This document shows, in pieces, positions 22,422-32,006 of a stretch of 64,000 nt of DNA. Below the pieces are notes generated by a model, which saw only the letters and a program-made list of their open reading frames with translations, was not told the origin of the DNA and ran no database searches. The stretch covers positions 186,001 to 250,000 of the forward strand of contig JAPDRN010000018.1 of the NCBI GenBank assembly GCA_030247855.1, written 5' to 3'. Within the stretch, counting starts at the first letter, position 1. Each line of letters begins with the position of its first letter. Made by a program: the position numbers and the translations under genes. This stretch comes from Knufia peltigerae. Lineage: Eukaryota; Ascomycota; Eurotiomycetes; Chaetothyriales; Trichomeriaceae.

Positions 22422-24494
22422 ATGGATGCCGACATAGAGGTCGGCTCGTCCGCCGCACAGGCTTTGCGGGAGTCCTTTGGTGATCGAAAACCCATCGATA
22501 TCAGCCGGAAAATCACTGCCTGTGTGGCCTGCCGGAAACAGAAAATCAAATGTCACATGACAGACGGGACACCGCCGTGTACGCGATGTAGGAAGAGAGG
22601 ATTGTCTTGCGTGGTGAATCGAAGCCTACAGATGCTCTTGGAGGGCGACGTGGCGTAAGTGAAACACCTTCTTGGGGACAATTCGATCCCAAACTGACAT
22701 TTACGTTCCAAAAGCTGGAAGGCCAACATCGAGCAGAAGCTACGACAACTGGAGGACAACATCGGCAGACTCAACCGACAATGCAATGTTTCTGGGTCGA
22801 CCAGTTCGACGTACGTTAGTCCTCAGGAAAACAATACCCCGGCTCAAATCCAGTCAACAACTTCGGGAGGAGTCATGGCAGCCCCGACACAGCATCACCA
22901 TCCACAGGAGAAGCAACAAAACGAGCAAGGCTGGGAAGTTGTGATGGACTTGAACAGAGGCCCCGGGGTCGTTCCCGCGTCGGTGGTCTCTGAGGTTTCT
23001 GACGCTTCGCCGAGTGCCTTCCGGAGCCAAATGGCTGGTGATTTCGACATCATAGATTGCGGGGTCATCAGCATGGTCGATGCCGAGTCCTTCTTTACGC
23101 TATACTATCAACGCCTGGATCATTTCCTTTACAGAATTTTGGACGAGCATGACTCATTGTCGAGTGTCAGGAAGAGCTCACCTCTTCTCACTGCCGCAAT
23201 CTGTGCAGTCGGAGCTCTTCATACGCCCTCCTCGCACTATCAAGCATGCTACCAACACTTTGTCAATTTGGCTTCGACGAGGATGTTCTCCAAGAGGAAC
23301 AACCATGATGACGTGAGGGCTCTCTGCATCGGTGCTTTTTGGTTGAGTGACATCTCGTGGACGTTGGTTGGCACAGGTAGGCGACAGTCATCCCCCACCC
23401 TCCCGCTTCACCTGGCACATGCCCTTACCGTATGGCTTTTGCTGACTGATTGATGCGATCATGGTACAGCCGCCCGTCTTGCTGGAGAACTGAACCTACA
23501 CCGATGTATACCCAAAGCGCCGCATGAGAAAAAGGCTTGCTACCTCCGCACCCGCCTTTACTACCTCGTCTTTGTTTGCGATCATCACTTCTCGATCACG
23601 TACGGGAGGCCACCATTGACCCGCGACTTCAGCTCTGTCACTCCGCCCAGCGAATTTCTCAAATCCGAATTTGCCACCGAGGAAGACTCTCGACTTGTCA
23701 GCCAGGTCGAAGTCTGGACCATCACCACTCGCGTCTTTGACCAGTTCAGTCTTGACCCGGAAGCTCACTTGTCCGAGCAATTGACCCCTCACATTCGCAG
23801 ACTGAGTATCGCCTTGGACACGTGGAGAGCGGACTGGCAGGAACGGTTTGGCTACAACTCTTCGGTCGGGAACTATCCACGGAAAGGAGTGGGTTTACAT
23901 TATCACTTTGCAAAACTATATCTCTGTTCCCACGTGTTCCGGCGGGCCCCTTCTCCCAACGACGAACAAGTCCAACTTGACTCGGACCTGGAAGAGTTTG
24001 CAAACATGGCCATTCATTCTGCAACATCAATCCTGGCCGTGATCGTCGCAGATCAGGAAATACAGTCCTACCTCCAAGGACTGCCTGCCTATTTCGACAC
24101 CATGATCGCATTTGCATTTGTTTTCCTATTAAAAGTCACCATCAAAAACCCCCTGAGTCTCAGAATCGACAAAGAACCCATCATGGAGACCCTGGACAGC
24201 CTGGTAAAAGTGCTAAAGAACATTACAGCAAGCATGCACCCTCGCCATTTGTTGACCAGTATCGCGAGCAGCATGCAAAAGCTTCTGGAGCGCTTCTCAC
24301 ACCGGCCTCCTATACCAGAAGGAGATGTTTCAGCACAGCCTGTGGTTCCTTCCGGCCCCTCCGTTTCCTTCGATCCAGACACCCAATGGTTGAGTCCAAC
24401 GGACGCGATGTTTCTTGAGAATTACGACTTTTTGTACTCTCCTGGCGCTGAATTCAACTTCGATCTAGACTTGAACGCAATGCAGACACATTGA
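22422..24494 (+). CDS. Zn2Cys6 transcription factor, Leu3/PrtT type
   Basis: 639 residues from exons 22422-22654, 22715-23376 and 23470-24494. Zinc cluster cysteines 34, 37, 44, 53, 56 and 63 (CX2CX6CX8CX2CX6C) in CVACRKQKIKC and CTRCRKRGLSC; the long middle spacing resembles Leu3 and the protease regulator PrtT. Directly after it, residues 79-100 (WKANIEQKLRQLEDNIGRLN) form a likely coiled-coil dimerisation helix, split by the first intron. A polar linker and a helical regulatory domain follow; the acidic tail (NFDLDLNAMQTH) may activate. Its stop is only 14 bases from the stop of the convergent HD-PhnA gene and it is divergent from the transporter, making it the natural candidate regulator of that block (inference). 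Confidence 0.87.
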
Positions 24495-24508
24495 GCTTTG
24501 CAAACAGC

Positions 24509-26544
24509 TCAGTAGTTCAGAAGGACGTCGAAGATGTCGTAGTTGTGCCACTGTCGATCACCAGTCTGGTCCTTGGTTGGCAAAGACCTCAGCAGGGGAA
24601 TTTGTTGCTCAGAAAGGCCGCCGTGCGATCGGAGTCGATGACCTTTGAGGTTTGCAAAGTCGTGCTCCTCCTGCCGGCTGCCAATCACGGCATTCTTCAC
24701 CGAAACAACGACCATGTCGCCTTCACGATCCAGGGGCATCTCAAATTGATCGGCTGCCGCCTTGCCGTCGAGGGCAACCATGACCTGCGAGAAGGTCCTG
24801 GTGAATTCAAGGACTTCCTCAATTGGCACAGTTGCTTTCGGATTCAAATGCACCCGCACGAAGGATCCGAGCGCGCCGTGATGTTTCACAAAGGGGTCGG
24901 TGATGGGACAAATGACTCTGGCAAAGTCCTTGCCGAATTTGTTGTTCAGCTCGGTTTCCAAGAACAAGACATTGGGAGTGCCATCCTCGTTACACTTGTC
25001 GCTCATGCCATGATCACCCGTCACCGCCACCACGGCGCCGAGTTCGATCAGTCTACCGATACATCGATCGATTCCGGACATGAATTCGTTGGCCTCTTTA
25101 CTTCCAGGAGCGTATTTGTGTTGCACGTAATCCGACAACGTCAGATAGAACAGATCGGCCTTGTCCTCCTCGAGAAGCTTAATTCCTGCTTCGAGCACAA
25201 AGAGGGACAAGTCGCCGGAATATTGAGTTGGCGTGGGTCGACCAAGCCACTTCTCAACATCCTCAATGCCGTTGGCTTCTTTGTCGCACTTGTCGGCGTA
25301 CTGTGCAGAGAAGCACACCGCTCCGGCGTTCTGAAAGTCCAGGCCGTGGTTGATGATTGCTCTCAATTTGTCCTTGGCCGTGACTGCCGCAACACGCACG
25401 CCACGATTCGACATTTGCTCGAGGATCGTCGATCCACGGAGCAGGGAATCATCCAGGACCATGTGCTCTTCACGGGTGACCTGGTCTAGAAAGAAGTTGC
25501 CGGCAATGCCGTGCTTGGAAGTAGGTGCACCGGTAATGATGGAGACATTGTTCGGGTTGGTGAATGATGGCATGGTACAATTTGCGATTGTCGAGAATCC
25601 GGACTTCACCATCGCCGCCATGTTGGGGATGATTCCATCGGAAACGCCCTGTGACAGATATTCCGGGTCGAAACCGTCGATGCATATCGCTACTGTCGGT
25701 CGTGTGGGGAGTTTATACGTTCGACCATGAAGTTCGAATGCATTTCGTGATTCTAAGCCATGGTTATTGTTAGTCAGTATTTTCTCAGAGTACACGAAGC
25801 ATGCGACTTTTGGGAGTAGCAAGGTCTGGGTGGCCCGTACCGAGTAAGCTTTTGGTAGCCATTTGTTCATAGTACTGTAGTGGCAGAGTCTCTTGGTTAG
25901 GAACCTTGGCCATATCGTCCCATCTCCGAACGGCGAGTTTGGCCATGAGAAGAGGATCTTTTTCGGCTTCGCGGACTTGCTCCTCGGTGAACGTACCGCC
26001 CTGATACAAGCCGTGATGGTTAGTTCACCCTATCAATTTGGAGCATTGTGCTACGGCTGTATCACGCTGTAAGGCAACATATCGAAAACACAGAATCAAT
26101 GAATTCTAGGCTCACCTGAAACTTCAACGTCGTCTTACTCGACTGACTCAACCCGTCGTAATACTGTTTGTCCACGGCGGTCAGGTACCTTTTCGCCATG
26201 ACGTGCGCGCCGACCAACTGGCAGATCTTGTCGCTGAACCCGAGGGAGCGGAGATACTTTTCACCCAGGACCTCGTGGGACGAGCGGCCGACGTAGGTGC
26301 CGTTGGGGGCGATCATGGCCGGCATCTTGTCGGCGGCTGGGATGAAGCGGCCTATGTCGTGAAGCAAGGCCCCAAGGACGGTTTCATTGTCCGCCCCGGC
26401 CTCGACGGCCAGTTGGGCGGATTGAAGGGAGTGTTCGAGTTGTGAGACCGCTTCGCCTATGTAGTCCGTGTGGCCTTGAGCGGTGATGAAGTTGAAGAGG
26501 TGTTGGATCGTGGACTCGGCATGACTTTCGATTGAAGATAGCAT
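24509..26544 (-). CDS. HD-domain (PhnZ-like) oxygenase fused to phosphonoacetate hydrolase (PhnA)
   Basis: 610 residues from exons 26544-26116, 26000-25841 and 25752-24509. Residues 1-196 are an HDIG/PhnZ-like domain: Tyr28/Glu31 (YxxE), His38, HD at 62-63 (LLHDIGRF), His90, His114 and Asp171 (RRWDD) match the di-iron ligands and substrate loop of PhnZ, which oxidatively cleaves 2-amino-1-hydroxyethylphosphonate to glycine and phosphate. Residues about 200-610 are phosphonoacetate hydrolase: CIDGF (Asp222), nucleophile Thr261 in SFTNPNN, SDYVQHKYAPG (Asp404, His408), GDHG (443-444) and RSHGG (His573), all catalytic positions kept. The 88-base intron between the domains has a CTAAC branch site and joins them in frame. 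Retaining it would end the protein after the HD domain. A separate PhnA start at Met190 is possible but lies inside the last HD helix. Confidence 0.85.
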
Positions 26545-27250
26545 TTTCACAATACGGTACTTAGTATTCGGTTGAAGGTATTGGTCGTGCACTGCTATGT
26601 GTGTAGTGTTGGTGTATATGTTGAATGAAGTTAGAGAGACGTAGAGATCAGAGAATCAAACGGGTGTACACTCGAATATATACAGCTATTATATTCTGAT
26701 CGATGTGACTGTTTACTCTGAGTCCTCGTTGTTTCTAATGTCTGCCTGGGGCGTGTGAAGCGGATTGTGAGCCGAGAAAGTCGGACAGTGTTGCACAAAA
26801 CTACATTCAGGTGGGTTCGAGCTCGAGTCGTGACAATCTTTCGCAGGGAAGCCCATTGTGGCCTCTTCCAGTTTCATACTCCACCGGGGTTGACAACATA
26901 CAAGAACGGGTGTCACCTTGGAGGACTGCCTGGTCGGACGTGAGCCGATGGCATGGTTGATATCGGCACGAATATCGATGTGGTGGTTTCGAGGGATTGT
27001 CCAATGGGTGAACGTTGCGGGGTCACGTGTGGTTGCGGCACGAAGCCCGATGGTTTAGGGGACGTCAGTCGGTTGGTTCTACATAAACCACAGAGAGGAA
27101 GCGGCGTGAGACACGCTATGATGGTGATCGCGACAAGTGATAGATGTTATCTACCCACTTAAGGTAGATATCAATCGGGCTAGAGTCTTTTGTCAGGTAC
27201 AAGCCATTCTATACACTCATACCATCCAGATTTCTTTGCAAGTGGTCGAC
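26545..27250. promoter_or_regulatory. bidirectional promoter between the two phosphonate genes
   Basis: 706 bases between the divergent ATGs at 26544 (minus) and 27251 (plus). Holds a TATA-like box for the minus gene and no open frame of note. Coordinated expression is inferred from the shared space. Confidence 0.5.
26677..26682 (-). promoter_or_regulatory. TATA-like box of the HD-PhnA gene
   Basis: TATATA on the minus strand about 135 bases before the ATG at 26544. Positional inference only. Confidence 0.35.
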
Positions 27251-28238
27251 ATGAATTCGTTCGTGCCGACTCCGGCGCTTATTGAGCAATACCATCGCGA
27301 CGGATATTTGTTGCTCCGAGCAGAGGAACACTGTCTTGTCGATCCGAAGGACTTGCAGCAGTGGACGGAACAGGTCAAAGAATGGCCGGCTGCAAAGGGG
27401 AAATGGATGCCTTATCATGAGGTGAACGTCAGTGGAGAAAGACAACTGATGAGGACGGAGAACTTTGTCGATTATCATCCCGAGTTCAAAGAGTTGTTGT
27501 GTGGCGATGCGATTGCCCAGATATTGAAGAGTATTTCTGGAGATGTAAGTTAATCTACTAACCGCAGAATCCGCATGAGCAGTGCGCCGTCACCGTGTGG
27601 ATGGAGATAAACAAAAAGGCACTGACAATCTCCCGTGCAGGATATGCTCTTGTTCAAGGACAAGATCAATTACAAGTTGCCGTTCGGAAATGGGTTCGCT
27701 GCACATCTCGACGCTCCCGCATACGACCACATCGGCAAGATTGAGCATTTGACTGCAAACTTTTCTGTTGGTGAAGCGACACCAGAGAACGGCTGTATTG
27801 AGGTTGTTCCGGGATCACATAAAATGGACGTCGAGCTGTCGCATGGTGGCGCCATCTCTCAAGCATGGCAAGATAGCCACGAGTGGACAAAAGTCCCTCT
27901 GCATCCAGGTGATGTCCTGTTATTCGGCAGTCATCTTGCTCACCGGAGTGGACCCAATCAAACCAACACCAGTAGAAGTATGATCTATGCGACCTACCAT
28001 GGGAAGAGTGACGGGGAGAACCTCAGACAGGAATATTACAGACATAGACGGGAGAACTTTCCTCCTGATAATGGTAAGTTGATTACTGTGCATTGATTCT
28101 CTTGGCTGACCAACATTTGCAGAGCGGGTCGAGGGTAAGGACTATTCGCAAGGATACAAGACATATGGTTTTGCTGCACCTTTCATGTCGGAGGCGCAGG
28201 TCGAACAAGAGAAGACGAGAGTACAACCTGTTCATTAA
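27251..28238 (+). CDS. phytanoyl-CoA dioxygenase family hydroxylase, PhnY-like
   Basis: Fe(II)/2-oxoglutarate oxygenase of 280 residues; exons 27251-27544, 27641-28073, 28123-28238. Iron triad His120, Asp122 (HLDAPAYDH) and His199 (HLAHRSGPN), with Arg210 (TSRSM) as likely 2-oxoglutarate anchor. KWMPYHE, RQLMRTENF, FKDKINYKLP and the tail (YYRHRRENFPPDN, DYSQGYKTY) follow, as I recall them, the bacterial proteins called 2-aminoethylphosphonate dioxygenase (PhnY), not human phytanoyl-CoA hydroxylase. PhnY hydroxylates the carbon next to phosphorus, making the substrate of PhnZ. Divergent from the gene whose N-terminal domain is PhnZ-like, which strongly supports this role. Cytosolic: no signal peptide or peroxisomal SKL end (ends QPVH). 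Confidence 0.85.
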
Positions 28239-28628
28239 AGGTGTCTGAGTACGGAATGTTGGATCAAGGAAGGAAAGTCATCGCTAGAAGAATACGAGAA
28301 CGAGCAGATCTTTGCAGGAAGGTATAGCGATAGTAGACCTCATAGGAAGGTCTGGCGAGACTTGTCCCTCCATCACCTCCGCATCCCGCAATTCACTCAT
28401 GAATGCATGGTGACACCAATGACTTCTCTTTCAAGCCGTGATCCCTGTCTATCTCGTCTCCCCCTCGCCTCGTTGCTGTGAAGATATCGTCATGACCGGA
28501 CTCATCATGCTTTACGTCACGTCTTGGTCATAAAGATAGGCAAGACACGACATGATGGATTGTCCCATGCTTTTCGCTTGCGATTGAACCCCGGAGGTGA
28601 TTTACTTGTCAACCTCCGCCAGCTCACT
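28239..28628. other. intergenic
   Basis: 390 bases with no recognisable gene; the 3' region of the PhnY-like gene and upstream sequence of the broken LEA-like gene. Confidence 0.45.
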
Positions 28629-29371
28629 ATGGTCAAAGTAGCAGAGAACCGAGTGGTTGATCTAGACATTTTTCCGGGTGACCCAAAAGCCAATAAACTT
28701 TCAGAACAAACACAGTGAGTCCATGGCAAGGATGTGGACGACCACGCTGATTGTCATGACGTTGCAGGACTGCCGTTGCAGGCAAAATTCCTCAAGACCA
28801 AGCCAAGGGAATTTCCTCGAACACACAAAGCGCTGTCCAAGCCCTCGGTGGTACAGTCGGCGGCGGGGTCAAGGAGTGGTTGATACCGTTGGCAACACTG
28901 TCGGAACACTTGGTGAGGGCGTAACAGGCAAGCCATAACATCTACTATGCTTGGGAAAAGGCTCTAAAGATGCCTAGAGACTGCTCAGGGAGTCGGTGAC
29001 GGCCTTGGAAGCACAATACAATTTGCCGGAGGAGCTCTGGGCGCCGGCGCCGGAAAGGTAGGGAGCATGTTCTCGAGAAACAAGTCGAGCGAGACTACGA
29101 GTAACGGTGAGGACACGTGAGACCGTGCGCAATCTACAAAAGACTAAGTAGGCATCAACAGAAGCTCTCGAGGCTCAAAAGGAGAGATTACAAGCAGCCA
29201 CAGACAATTCAAAGGACATCGATGCTGACGTATCGAGAACGGTGGAGGAGCACAGTAAGGACGCAATGACTTCGTCCAAAGAAAGAGCTCAAGATGCGAA
29301 AGACGGTGCAGGAGGACTTGCAGACAACACTGATGAAAAGGTGAGGGGTGTGTCTTCATCCTCGTCTTGAA
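28629..29371 (+). pseudogene. broken Gly/Ala-rich LEA-like protein gene
   Basis: Coding-like segments spread over several short exons but not joining in one frame. Exon 28629-28714 splices in frame to 28768, giving TAVAGKIPQDQAKGISS and QSAVQALGGTVGGGVK. Near 28872-28876 the frame shifts by one base: the amphipathic pattern continues as VVDTVGNTVGTLG in another frame. After an intron at 28913-28977 comes TAQGVGDGLGSTIQFAGGA, ending at a TGA at 29118-29120. A last segment from about 29154 to 29371 (EALEAQKERLQAATDNSKD, SSKERAQDAKDGAGG) has LEA-like 11-residue character but no in-phase splice to the preceding part. Such fungal proteins are thought to be desiccation-stress factors. Either a pseudogene or an assembly error; the start is uncertain. 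Confidence 0.5.
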
Positions 29372-29485
29372 TGATGGAGGTTGACTGGAAGGGCCTAAAC
29401 ACGATAATTGAGCAATAGTTTTGACATTTCGTTTATCATTTTTCACAGTGTATGTCATCATCTCTCATCAGAAACAAGAGATAGC

Positions 29486-31102
29486 TTATGAAGATGCAAC
29501 CTTTTTCCCACCGAACCACGTTTGCAGCACTTTCGCCTGCAACAAGTCGTCTGGTGACCATTTCATATCGAGAACAATGAAATCTGCCTTCTTCCCAGCT
29601 TCGAGTGTGCCTGTGATGCTGTCCATGAAGCACGAATACGCCGCTCCATGCGTAGCCGCAGCGAATGCGTTCAGTAACGGCAGGGCAAAATGCTTGTTGA
29701 CTACTTCGTCATAGGCTGGTTCTCTGGCTGATCGTCTGGTAGTCGCAGTATATATGTTTGGGAAAGGTAGATTCGGGGCAGTAGGAGCATCCGTACCTAG
29801 CGCCAGGTGAACCCTCTCGTCCAGGAATTCTCGATACGCAAACGCCCGGCCTCTTCTTTCTTCTCCCAGCAAATTGTTCCACTCCCGCAGTATCGAAGGG
29901 TCGGCATGGACCGCCTGAATGGAAGCGGTGATGCCGGCCTCTTGAAGTCTTTTGGCGTCTCCGGGCGAGGTGAGCTCGAGATGCTCAATGCGATGCCTTC
30001 GACCACTGGACGCGACCGTCTCGAGCACGTCGATGGCCATTTTGATCGTCGCATCTCCAATGGCATGCAGTGCGCACTGCATTCCCGCGGCGTCTGCCTT
30101 TTGAACGACGGCTTTGAGGTGTTCGGCGTTCCAAAGTGGCTCGCAACTGACCCCGTTGGAGGAGTAAGGTTGCAACAACGCAGCGGTACAGGCGTCAATC
30201 ACACCGTCACCGATCACCTTGATACCAGCGATTCGAAAATTAGGCGAAGTGTCTAGGTTGTACTGCTTCCGCAATTCGATCGCTCTATCGACCTGACAGA
30301 GACTCTCCTCGTTGGTGTTCGACGGGTATATCAACCAATGCATGGCCAGGCGTATCGTCAGTTCCTCTTGTGACTTGAGTTCGAGCAAGGCTTCCCACGC
30401 ATTCTCGTCCATGGCCATCTCCACCATGCCCGTGTACCCGGCCGCATTGTACGTCTTGATAGCCTGCCTGATTGACGATTTCTTCTCCTCCATCGAGGCC
30501 ACTTTGGCAAGGTGAGGCCACACGATGGTGACCGCTGCAGCCTCACTGAGTAATCCCGTGGCATTCCCCTGGTCGTCACGGTGGATTTGCCCGCCCGGCG
30601 GATCAGGCATGTCCTTGACGCCCATCTCAGTCAACGCTGCCGAATTGCACCACGTCGAGTGTAGGTCCTTGGAATCGATGAAGATCGGTCGATTGAGCTC
30701 GTCCAGTCCGTCCAGGTCACTTGCCAGCGCCTTTGAGTCGGTCATGAAGTGCATCCATTCCTGGCATAGAATTCGGGGCTTGGTGGTGTCTCGCTTCGCT
30801 GCGTCCCTGATTGTGACTTGAATGTCCTCGAGGCTTTTGCAGTGATCGAGGCTGATTTTCCCCAATGACGACCCAAACATCAACAAATGCATGTGCCCGT
30901 CGACGAAGCCCGGAGCCAATGTACGTTGGTTCATGTCGAGAACTTCGGCGCCATCTTTCTCGGCAGATGCTACTGGAGCGTCAGAGTCCAAACCGACGTG
31001 TACGATCACATCGTCTTGTGTAACCATGCAAGAGTGCTTGAGATGGTCAGCGGTGGCAGGACTGCTGGTGAAAATGCGAGCATTCTTGAACACTTTCTTC
31101 AT
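29486..31102 (-). CDS. amidohydrolase family 3 protein, YtcJ type
   Basis: 538 residues, single exon, of the amidohydrolase_3 (YtcJ-like) family, metal-dependent hydrolases of N-acyl or exocyclic amide bonds; the exact substrate is not known. The sandwich begins FKNARIFTSSP, then metal motif FVDGHMHLL, the long barrel insert, HAIGDATIKMAID, RIEHLE, and LGTDAPTAP near residue 430. The end, SITGTLEAGKKADFIVLD, returns to the sandwich. No signal peptide, so cytosolic. It follows the broken LEA-like gene tail to tail, and its promoter lies in the 0.9-kb gap toward the GH43 gene. It has no obvious link to the phosphonate genes. Confidence 0.87.
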   Translation of the reverse strand: MKKVFKNARIFTSSPATADHLKHSCMVTQDDVIVHVGLDSDAPVASAEKDGAEVLDMNQRTLAPGFVDGHMHLLMFGSSLGKISLDHCKSLEDIQVTIRDAAKRDTTKPRILCQEWMHFMTDSKALASDLDGLDELNRPIFIDSKDLHSTWCNSAALTEMGVKDMPDPPGGQIHRDDQGNATGLLSEAAAVTIVWPHLAKVASMEEKKSSIRQAIKTYNAAGYTGMVEMAMDENAWEALLELKSQEELTIRLAMHWLIYPSNTNEESLCQVDRAIELRKQYNLDTSPNFRIAGIKVIGDGVIDACTAALLQPYSSNGVSCEPLWNAEHLKAVVQKADAAGMQCALHAIGDATIKMAIDVLETVASSGRRHRIEHLELTSPGDAKRLQEAGITASIQAVHADPSILREWNNLLGEERRGRAFAYREFLDERVHLALGTDAPTAPNLPFPNIYTATTRRSAREPAYDEVVNKHFALPLLNAFAAATHGAAYSCFMDSITGTLEAGKKADFIVLDMKWSPDDLLQAKVLQTWFGGKKVASS

Positions 31103-32006
31103 TGTACCGTTGGGCTTGTAAATAGTCGATCCTTAGTTCTGAGCTGATCTCAGACACTTCTGCCCACTTACAGGTTTACGAATGCAGGGCTGTACACCTC
31201 GTGAGCCTTTGGGTAACGAACAGTAGAATCCAGTCGACATAGGCATCAAGTTATCATACTGTAGAGCCATTGAGACGAAATGCTTAGACCTGCCTAATTA
31301 CGCCTAGAACACCCAATGACTCGCCCACTGATTCGTCCTTGGCGCCTCGAACCCGCCCAGAAGCAGCCGATGTCGCTTAAACGCTCGAGTTCCGCTGCAG
31401 ACTGTACTGTAGTTAATCACCATCCTCTTCCTGATATATTGGTATATGACAGACCCCCCTTATCTATCTCACCTTGGTGCTCAAAATTGGACAAAATTCG
31501 CAAGACGCTTCGTTCCTTCACGTACGAAAAAGCGGCATCGACTCCGAATATCGTCGATGAGTAAGGACCATCAATCTTGTGGTCGATAGGTCTCGTCCTC
31601 GTCGTTATCTTGGTCGACGGTGATTATGATACTGTGGGATGACACAATCACAACGGCAGGTTCAAAAAATGATCGTAAAATGATCGTAAGGCTAAATAGA
31701 CCTCTGCAAGTTGTATCTCTACGTCTTTCCCCGTGTAAATCAAGCATCCAGCGATGAACAAAGTGCCCAAGTCTGGCCCCTCTGGTTCCCCCGGTTAAAT
31801 CTGGCTAAATAGAAATACCCTCGACGCTACTTCGTACAAATGGAGGGCAAATGAACTGCAATATTTAAAACGGAGGAACCATTTCTCTTTTGCTTTGCCA
31901 TTTTATTTTCAAGTTCAACGATTCTAATTTCGAAATTGTAGAATCAATCCCTTAAACACTCACAGATTTCCATCCAGCCTGTATCCATCACAATATCTTG
32001 CAAGAC
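31103..32006. other. divergent intergenic
   Basis: 904 bases between the amidohydrolase (minus) and the GH43 gene (plus). AT-richer from about 31600 onward; no gene recognised. Confidence 0.5.

Noticed and set aside
24491..25489. 332-codon plus-strand open frame opposite the PhnA domain
   Set aside because: It is antisense to a protein with all catalytic residues conserved, and its translation has no family likeness.
24509..25862. PhnA as an independent gene starting at Met190 of the joined protein
   Set aside because: Kept as an alternative, but that ATG lies within the last helix of the HD domain, there is no intervening stop after splicing, and no room for a separate promoter.
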